Source of the DNA: CAYZEZ01 sp964477295
GTDB taxonomy: Bacteria; Bacteroidota; Bacteroidia; Bacteroidales; SM23-62
Length of the DNA: 9,331 nt
Assembly (NCBI GenBank): GCA_964477295.1
Contig: CAYZEZ010000200.1
Location: 1-9,331 of the forward strand
Direction: 5' to 3'
The notes below the pieces were generated by a model. The model was not told the DNA's origin. It did no database searches and saw only the letters and a program-made list of their open reading frames with translations. The position numbers and the translations under genes are program-made. Of this stretch, positions 1-5,643 are shown one piece after another. Numbering within the stretch: position 1 is the first letter of the stretch; each line of letters opens with the position of its first letter.

Positions 1-179
1 TCGCCATGTTCATATGGATTTAAGGTGCCCGGATCTACATTGATATAGGGATCAAGTTTTTGGATGGTAACTGAGAGGCCTCTTGCCTGCAGAAGCTTTG
101 CCAGGGATGCCGATACGATCCCCTTTCCTAATGAAGAGGTAACACCGCCTGTAATAAAAATGTACTTTGTTGCAGACAA
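1..179 (-). CDS. pyrG: CTP synthase, N-terminal fragment (3' end cut by window edge)
   Basis: CTP synthase makes CTP from UTP, ATP and glutamine, the last step of de novo cytidine nucleotide synthesis in the cytoplasm. About 59 residues are visible. They begin SATKYIFITGG after the initiator, and contain the phosphate-binding stretch GGVTSSLGKG (about residues 11-20) and the highly conserved KLDPYINVDPGT, followed by NPYEHG at the edge. This is the synthetase (amidoligase) domain; the glutamine amidotransferase half lies outside the window. The start is taken as TTG at 179. Reading upstream in this frame there is no ATG before an in-frame TAA at 210-212, and the family begins only a few residues before KYIF. 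A TAACTTTG element lies about 25 bases upstream. The identification is firm; the exact start (TTG) is inferred from the family alignment. Confidence 0.95.
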   Translation of the reverse strand, partial: MSATKYIFITGGVTSSLGKGIVSASLAKLLQARGLSVTIQKLDPYINVDPGTLNPYEHG

Positions 180-204
180 TTGACTATCTGGTTTTATAAG
201 TGGG

Positions 205-235
205 CAAAGTTAATAATAATTAATTCTTTAATAAA
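205..235 (-). promoter_or_regulatory. Putative Bacteroidota-type promoter of pyrG
   Basis: On the minus strand TAACTTTG (212 down to 205) matches the Bacteroidota -7 consensus TAnnTTTG. TTTA (235 down to 232) lies 19 bases upstream, one base off the -33 element TTTG. Transcription would start near position 198 and give a leader of about 20 bases before the TTG start of pyrG. The element falls in the short gap between the stop of the DUF349 gene and pyrG, so pyrG may have its own promoter besides any read-through. It is a motif match only. Confidence 0.5.
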
Positions 236-239
236 TAAA

Positions 240-2809
240 TTAATTATTATCCATTTCCAGATTGTCAAGCATTTCTATTTTTGATTCGAGCAATTGAATT
301 GTTTTCCTGGCATTATCAATTTTATTATTCACCTCATCAATCATGTGCTGGGCATTCTTTGTCTTGGCAAAAAAACCGATATTATTTTCCCAGAGCACAA
401 TATCACTTTTCAATTGCTGTAAACGAATAATAAACTTTTCCCTCTCCTGGTTTAGTTTGAGTTCCGACTTGGGTTTTTGAAGTAAATTATTGACGCGATT
501 TCTGAACTTGAGCATGTTCTTCTTGTTATCATCGATATTAAGGTTGTCATAATGCCTGTTAATCGCAATCCGGTATTTTTCCTGAATATCTTCTTTCTCC
601 TTAAAAGGTACGAATCCAATATCTGTCCATCTGCGCTGGAATTCATTCAGCCTCTTGAAATCCTGATCCAGGTTTCCAGACAACTGATACTTATCAATTT
701 CCTTGAGTAACTTTACCTTGTCATTCAGGTTCTCCTCAAAGGTTTGATCAATTGTGCTGTAATACCTGGCCTTTCGTTCAAAGAAGAGATCACAGGCAGC
801 CCTGAATCTTTTCCATACCTGATCCGATTGCTTCTTAGGTACAGATCCAATTTTTTTCCACTGGTTCTGCAAATTGATAAAGTCTTCTGTGGTTTTTTTC
901 CACTCGTTGCTTTTTTGAAGAGTTTCTGCCTGGATGCACAGGTCGGTTTTCATCTGCAGATTATTCATCTGCATCTCCTTATTTTTTGAATAGAATTCCC
1001 TTTTTCTATTAAAAAACTGATCACATGCTGTTCTGAATCGTTGGTAGATCTTATTATTATCCTTTTTTGGAGCAAAACCAATGGTCCTCCAAACACTCTG
1101 TAATTCAATTAAATCCCTTGATTTAACTTCCCATTCTTTATGTGTGGAGAGTACCAGGTTGCTGATCTCTTCAGCCTGCTCACATAGCAGCCGTTTCTGT
1201 TCCAGGTTGTTTTTTTGTTCCTTTTTAAGATCGCTGTAATGCTGCTGATGCCTTTTATTGATCTTAGATGTTGCCTCCTTAAAACGATCCCATATTTCCG
1301 CCCTCATTTCCAGAGGAACAGGTCCTATTTCCCGCCACTGGTCGTGATATTTCTGCAGGGTATTAAATGCATCAATTACAGAGGGCTCTATTAGGAGTTT
1401 TTCGGCTTTCTCGCAGAGATTTATTTTTGATTCAATGTTTTTCTTATAATCAAGATCACGTAATTCTTTATTGATCTTAATGTAGTCATAGAATTTCTCA
1501 ATGTGGTGATTATAGGTATCCCAGAGTTCCTTTACGTTCGCCTGAGGCACCAGGCCGATGGACCGCCATTCCTTCTGCAGATCCCTGAATTCCAGAAAAG
1601 TCTTGTTGATAGATTCTTTCCGGTTGATGAGATCCTTTATCTTTTCAATTACCTCATACTTCTTCTCAAGGTTTAGTTGCCTCTCATGTTCCGATTTTTT
1701 GATCTCTTCGGCCTTAAGGGCTTTATATTTCTTCAATAAATCTTTTAGCCTGGTTTCCAATTTATCCTCAGGAGCAATAAAATCATCAATGTTCCCACCC
1801 CCTTCAACAAATTTCTTCCTTAACTGCTCTGTTTCCAACTTAAACTTCTTGTAATAGTTCAGTTTAATATTATCTACATCAGATCGTATCTCCTCTATAT
1901 TCTTGGCTTCCAATAAAACATCGAGTCTTGTCACAAGATCTTCCCTGCTGAGTGTGGAGTAATCGAAGATAATGCTTACCTCTCCTGCATCAGGTTCATT
2001 GGAACCACCGGCAGATATTGCTTCTGCCGGAGACACCGGTGAATCACTGCCCGGTAGCTTTTCGGTGGCAGGAGCTTCGGCATTTTCCGCAGGAGTATCT
2101 TCCGCAGTTGGCCCAGGCTTTTCGCTACCGGTTAGCTTTTCGGCGACAGGAGCTTCGGTAATTTCCTCAGGAATAACTTCNNNNNNNNNNNNNNNNNNNN
2201 NNNNNNNNNNNNNNNNNNNNNNNNNNNNNNNNNNNNNNNNNNNNNNNNNNNNNNNNNNNNNNNNNNNNNNNNNNNNNNNNTACCGGTTAGCTTTTCGGCG
2301 ACAGGAGCTTCGGTAATTTCCTCAGGAATAACTTCCGCAGTTGGCCCAGGCTTTTCGCTACCGGTTAGCTTTTCGGCGACAGGAGCTTCGGTAATTTCCT
2401 CAGGAATAACTTCAGGAGAGGTTTCTGCTGTAGTTATACTATTGCTTTCCTGACCAGACGACGGTTCATCTGCATCATCGGCCGGAGCCTCAATGGTTTT
2501 TTTGTTTTTATCCTCCCCGGGATCGTCGGAATCTTTGATATCCGGGCCGGATGGGTGTTCGAGGGGATCTTTTGAAGGATCTTTTAAAACTGCCGGATCA
2601 TCTGCCGGATCATCTGAACCGGGTGATTCTTTTATCGGATTATCATCAGAAATACCTGGTGATAAGTCTTCGGAAGAGTCAGTACCTTTTTTTACTTCAT
2701 CTTTTTCCCCTGGTACTTCTTGTCCTGATTCCTGTTCAGTGATTTCCGACTTTACTTCCGGCTGAAGTTCATCCTTTTCCTTTAATGGTTCTGAATCGGA
2801 TGGTGCCAT
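240..2809 (-). CDS. DUF349 multi-domain protein with acidic tandem-repeat N-terminus (interrupted by an assembly gap)
   Basis: A single large protein of unknown function. From ATG 2809, 176 residues are visible before the N-gap; they are rich in E, D, P, S and K, with no aromatic residue or cysteine, so probably disordered, and end in 26-residue repeats. After the gap the frame resumes at 2180 with the same repeat (EVIPEEITEAPVAEKLTG) and runs without a stop to TAA at 240-242. The folded part holds five DUF349 domains, each marked by a W-x-x-I-G-x-[VA]-P motif (WRSIGLVP, WREIGPVP, WRTIGFAP, WKKIGSVP, WTDIGFVP; about bases 1568 to 629) at spacings of 77-82 residues. Lysine- and glutamate-rich helices lie between them, and a probable coiled coil forms the last 90 residues. 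The GTG at 2036 is only an internal codon. Length is at least about 800 residues, depending on the gap. No signal peptide is seen, so it is probably cytoplasmic. DUF349 proteins are widespread in Bacteroidota, but I know of no secure function. Confidence 0.85.
2048..2413 (-). repeat. 78-bp in-frame tandem repeats (26-residue units) in the DUF349 gene
   Basis: One complete unit is visible at 2281-2358 and a partial one at 2359-2413, which ends after 55 bases where the sequence diverges. On the other side of the gap lie a partial unit at 2126-2180 and a diverged full-length unit at 2048-2125. The 55-base segments 2126-2180, 2281-2335 and 2359-2413 are identical, and 2103-2125 equals 2336-2358. 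Each unit encodes EVIPEEITEAPVAEKLTG followed by SEKPGPTA; the diverged unit reads AENAEAPATEKLPG. The unit length is a multiple of three, so copy number can change without breaking the frame. Identity at the base level implies recent expansion or homogenisation. True copy number is hidden by the gap. Confidence 0.93.
2181..2280. other. Assembly gap of exactly 100 N inside the tandem repeats
   Basis: This is a scaffold placeholder, not sequence. Both contig ends stop in the 78-bp repeat. If the open frame is continuous, the true distance between the ends must leave remainder 2 on division by 3, whereas 100 leaves remainder 1. The repeat register allows -55 (ends overlapping), 23, 101 or further steps of 78 bases. 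The 55 bases at each contig end are identical, as expected if an assembler with a 55-base word length stopped at the repeat. Confidence 0.97.
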
Positions 2810-2833
2810 TTTTTTTCGTTTTAAGTATTGCTG

Positions 2834-2852
2834 CCGGAGGATAAATCTCCGG
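2834..2852 (-). repeat. Inverted repeat CCGGAG / CTCCGG in the leader of the DUF349 gene
   Basis: A perfect 6-base stem with a 7-base loop lies 25 bases upstream of the ATG at 2809, inside the expected 5' leader. It is GC-rich in an AT-rich leader, so it could form a hairpin near the ribosome entry site. No T-run follows on either strand, so it does not look like an intrinsic terminator. Confidence 0.5.
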
Positions 2853-2856
2853 TGCT

Positions 2857-2873
2857 AGATTCAATCTGAATCT
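2857..2873. repeat. 17-base palindrome AGATTCA-ATC-TGAATCT
   Basis: Two 7-base arms match perfectly around a 3-base centre. The left part (TAGATTCAATC, 2856-2866) recurs as a direct copy at 2889-2899. It could be a regulator site or a leader hairpin of the DUF349 gene. Which of these applies cannot be told from sequence. Confidence 0.45.
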
Positions 2874-2899
2874 GATCATTGTTATTATTAGATTCAATC

Positions 2900-2912
2900 G
2901 GTAATTATTACC
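2900..2912. repeat. 13-base palindrome GGTAAT-T-ATTACC
   Basis: A perfect palindrome with one central base. It begins about 10 bases downstream of the predicted transcription start of the DUF349 gene (near 2922), where a bound repressor would block the polymerase. It could equally be a chance AT-rich palindrome. Confidence 0.4.
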
Positions 2913-2928
2913 TGTTAAATTTCCCTTG

Positions 2929-2959
2929 CGAAAATAGACAAATCTGAAAATTAGTCAAA
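2929..2959 (-). promoter_or_regulatory. Putative Bacteroidota-type promoter of the DUF349 gene
   Basis: On the minus strand TTTG (2959 down to 2956) is followed after exactly 19 bases by TATTTTCG (2936 down to 2929). The pair fits the Bacteroidota arrangement TTTG-N19-TAnnTTTG with one mismatch in the -7 element. It predicts a start near 2922 and a leader of about 110 bases that contains all three palindromes of this region. Confidence 0.5.
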
Positions 2960-3033
2960 GTTTTTTCATGAAATATGCGCTATCTCTAAGATTTAGACTA
3001 ATAACATGGGCAATGGGTTGCTTATTGGTCTTT

Positions 3034-3041
3034 TATTTTTG
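3034..3041 (+). promoter_or_regulatory. Possible -7 element for trmD
   Basis: TATTTTTG is a full match to TAnnTTTG and would give a leader of about 55 bases before the ATG at 3103. The position 19 bases upstream is CAAT, not TTTG, so support is partial. Confidence 0.3.
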
Positions 3042-3102
3042 TCTGAATCAATTCTTCAAGATATCCCTGTTTGTGTATTTTTACCTTGAAAAATCTATTA
3101 CC

Positions 3103-3786
3103 ATGAGAATTGATATTATCTCTGGTGTACCTGAACTATTAGAAAGTCCCCTGAACTACTCAATAATACAGCGGGCAAAGAGCGCTGGCATGGTGGAAAT
3201 TATTATTCACAACCTTCGGGATTTTAGTCAGGACAAACACAAGAAAATTGATGATTATGCTTTTGGAGGGGATCCAGGAATGGTACTTTCTGTGGAACCC
3301 ATTGACCGTGCTATCAGAATCCTGCGTGAAAGGCGTGAATACGATGAGATAATCATTACCACTCCGGACGGAGAACAATTCAATCAGTCTGTTGCCAATG
3401 ATCTGTCAACCAGGGAAAACCTGATTATCCTATGCGGACATTATAAAGGAATTGATCAGCGGGTAAGGGATCACCTGGTTACCCGTGAGATCTCTTTAGG
3501 TGATTATGTTTTATCCGGAGGTGAACTGGCTGCAGCAGTCATTACTGACAGCATTGTAAGACTGATCCCGGGTGTATTATCGGATGAGACATCTGCCCTC
3601 TCAGATTCTTTCCAGGATGGACTGCTGGCACCTCCCGTCTATACCCGGCCTTCAGATTACAATGGATGGAAAGTCCCTGAAGTTCTGCTTTCGGGACATG
3701 CCGCTGAAATAGAAAAGTGGAAGATGGAACAGTCGATGAAAAGGACAAAAGAACTACGACCTGATCTATATAAGAAGCTCAGATAG
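3103..3786 (+). CDS. trmD: tRNA (guanine-N1)-methyltransferase TrmD
   Basis: TrmD methylates N1 of G37, next to the anticodon, in tRNAs reading CNN codons such as those for Leu, Pro and Arg. It uses S-adenosylmethionine, prevents +1 frameshifting, and works as a cytoplasmic homodimer. The 227-residue product has the family length. Visible motifs are the start MRIDIISGVPELL, DDYAFGGDPGM (50-60), CGHYKGID (111-118) and GDYVLSGGE (133-141), the last two forming the trefoil-knot SAM pocket. DSFQDGLL (168-175) carries the expected catalytic Asp172, and SGHAAEIEKW lies near the end. The ATG at 3103 is chosen because TrmD proteins begin here; an upstream in-frame ATG at 2968 would add 45 hydrophobic residues with no TrmD counterpart. 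The usual rpsP-rimM-trmD-rplS cluster is absent; trmD stands alone. Its stop is 3 bases from that of the convergent channel gene. Confidence 0.95.
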   Translation: MRIDIISGVPELLESPLNYSIIQRAKSAGMVEIIIHNLRDFSQDKHKKIDDYAFGGDPGMVLSVEPIDRAIRILRERREYDEIIITTPDGEQFNQSVANDLSTRENLIILCGHYKGIDQRVRDHLVTREISLGDYVLSGGELAAAVITDSIVRLIPGVLSDETSALSDSFQDGLLAPPVYTRPSDYNGWKVPEVLLSGHAAEIEKWKMEQSMKRTKELRPDLYKKLR

Positions 3787-3789
3787 TAA

Positions 3790-5535
3790 TTACCGTAATA
3801 CCTTCCGGACAAAGGCAACTGTGAAATAGGACATCAGGAACAATCCGACAAAACCTACGATCCCTGCCAGCCAGTGCAGGTGTCCTGCCGGATAATAGTC
3901 CCCATATCCAATGGTAAGGAAAGTAATGGCGATGTAATAGAAAGATTTTGCAAGAGTGCCCAGTGGTGATTCTCCCATAGAACTAATGATATAGGTATTC
4001 TTGGTTAAGGTTAACGCAGCAGCCAGAAGACTGAAGAAGGAATAACTCACCAGCATACTTATCATCACTCTAACAGGGTTGGTAGCATATAGTCCTGCTT
4101 TGTCAAACACTAAAAGTTTAAAACCATATAACGGATACATCCATATCGCACTTGCCTTATTTTCCTGTAATGCTTCCTCGAGCTGGGCTTTCGATTCCAA
4201 TCTTTTGAATTCAACATACGCTCTGTCTTCATGGGTGTATTGTCCTGTCACATTGTAGTTTTCCTTTAAAGTCCTGAATTGTTCAGCCTTAATCTTTTTA
4301 GACGTATCAGACTGTGAATAAATAAGTTGCTTGACATGATTCCTGTCCCAGTCTAAGTATATTCTACCAAGTAAGCGCATTCCTGCAAAATTAATGATAT
4401 CCACATCTATGTCGGTTTCGTAAGGAATCAGATCGATGATATCCCTGACAATAGTATCCGACAGGTCAATGAATTCACACCTTGATACACGCAGGTCCAC
4501 GTAGTTGTCCATATGGCAAGACTTTAAGGATAGCGTTCGAAATCGTGCATCCTTAAATGAAATACTGCCATTGCCAAAAATGGCTCGTTCGAAAGTAGCA
4601 TCTACTTCATCATACTCAGCCAGCTCAAAATCGAGTGAGCCGCCGCCAAATTCTGTTTTCTTAAAAGAAAGTTTTCCCTCCCTCAGCTGACTTGCCTCAA
4701 AAGAAACATCACCATCGCCAAAAACAGCCCTGTTAAAATTCACCCTGCCAGTTCCAAATTCTACTGTTCTGAAATCAATGATTCCATCACCAAATTCCGT
4801 CCGCTCAAAAGAAATGTCCCCTTTGCCCACCTTTGTATAATGAAAATCTTTCTTCCCCTTTCCAAACCTGGCTACCCTAAAATTGATATCCCCATCTCCT
4901 AAATTGGCATTGACAAACGAAATATCTCCATCATTGAATTCGGTATTGGTAAATATCACGTCTCCTTCACCACATTGCAGGTCCTGGAAATCAATTTTAC
5001 CCTTACCAAAAATGGCATTTTTGAAAGTAACCATGCCACTCTCAATATGCAAATTGATAAAATCAATATAGGCATCAGGAAACCTGGTATGATTGCAATT
5101 CAGTCCTCCTTCTTCAATCGTGCAGGTATGAAGCGAAATGGGGCCATTGGCAAAATGGGAGTTTTCAAAACTGACCTCACTGTCCACAAATACGGCATGA
5201 TAAAAATCGATCGTATGGTTGTTATTAAAAAAACAATTACGTGCACTGAAACCCCTGATTTTCACAGGGTCCTTACGATCAATTCCCCTTACATCCCTGT
5301 AATCAGCCAGTGAAAATTGTTCAACATAACAATTGTCAATATCAATTGGGATACCATCATCAATCATTTTAAACAAAGTATCCTCATCCAGGAAACCCAT
5401 TGGAATAACATCTGTATGATTGCCATCAGGCGATACCAGGGTCAGCAATGCAGTTTTTGGGAAAGTATGGTTGTCCTCCCTTGTAAATTTTGAATCCTTA
5501 AGTTCAACGCTGTATGATGAGAATTCCGGAAACAT
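3790..5535 (-). CDS. Potassium-channel-like membrane protein with N-terminal 12-residue-repeat beta-solenoid
   Basis: A 581-residue protein with three parts. Residues 1-114 form an N-terminal region with no recognised domain. Residues 115-342 are nineteen consecutive 12-residue repeats of the type xFGxGxIxFxxA, predicted to fold as a right-handed beta-solenoid related to pentapeptide-repeat proteins. Residues 343-480 are a linker including a charged helical stretch (AEQFRTLKENYNVTGQYTHE onward) like those following pentapeptide repeats in other channel-type proteins. The C-terminus is a two-helix K+ channel pore: membrane helix at about 490-511, pore helix and filter TIGYGD at 541-546 (bases 3898-3915), membrane helix at about 553-575, and a basic tail FVRKVLR. 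There is no signal peptide, so the solenoid should be cytoplasmic, where it could act as a sensor or scaffold. No RCK/TrkA-N or cyclic-nucleotide domain is present. The ATG at 5535 is the start; a TATATTTG element lies about 65 bases upstream. K+ selectivity follows from the filter; the gating signal is unknown. Confidence 0.88.
   Translation of the reverse strand: MFPEFSSYSVELKDSKFTREDNHTFPKTALLTLVSPDGNHTDVIPMGFLDEDTLFKMIDDGIPIDIDNCYVEQFSLADYRDVRGIDRKDPVKIRGFSARNCFFNNNHTIDFYHAVFVDSEVSFENSHFANGPISLHTCTIEEGGLNCNHTRFPDAYIDFINLHIESGMVTFKNAIFGKGKIDFQDLQCGEGDVIFTNTEFNDGDISFVNANLGDGDINFRVARFGKGKKDFHYTKVGKGDISFERTEFGDGIIDFRTVEFGTGRVNFNRAVFGDGDVSFEASQLREGKLSFKKTEFGGGSLDFELAEYDEVDATFERAIFGNGSISFKDARFRTLSLKSCHMDNYVDLRVSRCEFIDLSDTIVRDIIDLIPYETDIDVDIINFAGMRLLGRIYLDWDRNHVKQLIYSQSDTSKKIKAEQFRTLKENYNVTGQYTHEDRAYVEFKRLESKAQLEEALQENKASAIWMYPLYGFKLLVFDKAGLYATNPVRVMISMLVSYSFFSLLAAALTLTKNTYIISSMGESPLGTLAKSFYYIAITFLTIGYGDYYPAGHLHWLAGIVGFVGLFLMSYFTVAFVRKVLR
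4510..5193 (-). repeat. Nineteen in-phase 12-residue repeats (36-bp coding period)
   Basis: Aligned units include IFGKGKIDFQDL, EFNDGDISFVNA, NLGDGDINFRVA, EFGDGIIDFRTV, VFGDGDVSFEAS and IFGNGSISFKDA. Hydrophobic or aromatic residues recur at positions 2, 7 and 9, and glycine or aspartate at 3-5, which suits inward-facing strands and turns. The phase holds from residue 115 to 342 without an insertion or deletion; the outer units (115-174 and 331-342) are more degenerate. The bases have diverged between units, so the array is old, unlike the near-identical 78-bp repeats at 2048-2413. Confidence 0.88.
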
Positions 5536-5597
5536 AAAAAAAAATACGAGTTACTAGGTGCATGTGTTCGGGTATGGGTTGCGGGCATGAATAAAAA

Positions 5598-5605
5598 CAA
5601 ATATA
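5598..5605 (-). promoter_or_regulatory. Putative -7 element for the channel gene
   Basis: On the minus strand TATATTTG is a full match to TAnnTTTG in the 108-base gap after the AddB-like gene. It predicts a leader of about 55 bases. The position 19 bases upstream reads CTTA, a poor -33 element. The match suggests the channel gene can be transcribed separately from the gene upstream. Confidence 0.42.
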
Positions 5606-5643
5606 ATAATTTCAATTTCTTTGTTAAGCCGTCCTGAAAATAT

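Larger units (their letters stand above)
2810..3102. other. Divergent intergenic region between the DUF349 gene and trmD
   Basis: This AT-rich stretch of 293 bases separates two genes transcribed away from each other. It holds a minus-strand promoter-like pair (2929-2959), a plus-strand TAnnTTTG match (3034-3041), three palindromes between 2834 and 2912, and a direct repeat TAGATTCAATC at 2856-2866 and 2889-2899. An in-frame extension of trmD back to 2968 is open, but it encodes a T-rich hydrophobic string unlike TrmD and is taken as non-coding. No RNA gene is recognised. Confidence 0.7.

Noticed and set aside
2132..2280. A separate shorter protein from ATG 2809 ending at 2132 in a different frame from the DUF349 domains
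   Set aside because: The change of frame occurs exactly at the 100-N placeholder. After the gap the peptide is a +1 reading of the same repeat. The correct frame joins the DUF349 domains.
1972..2765. Plus-strand Ser/Gly/Pro-rich open frames opposite the repeats
   Set aside because: They are the antisense of the acidic Pro/Glu/Ser-rich coding region and cross the N-gap. There is no independent evidence for them.
2968..3102. N-terminal extension of TrmD, or a small membrane protein, from the ATG at 2968
   Set aside because: It is in frame with trmD and hydrophobic, but the TrmD family starts at the ATG at 3103. The string comes from T-rich DNA and overlaps the likely promoter element at 3034-3041.
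4505..5313. Plus-strand open frames with repetitive content opposite the solenoid
   Set aside because: The repetition mirrors the 36-bp coding period of the minus-strand gene; these are shadow frames.
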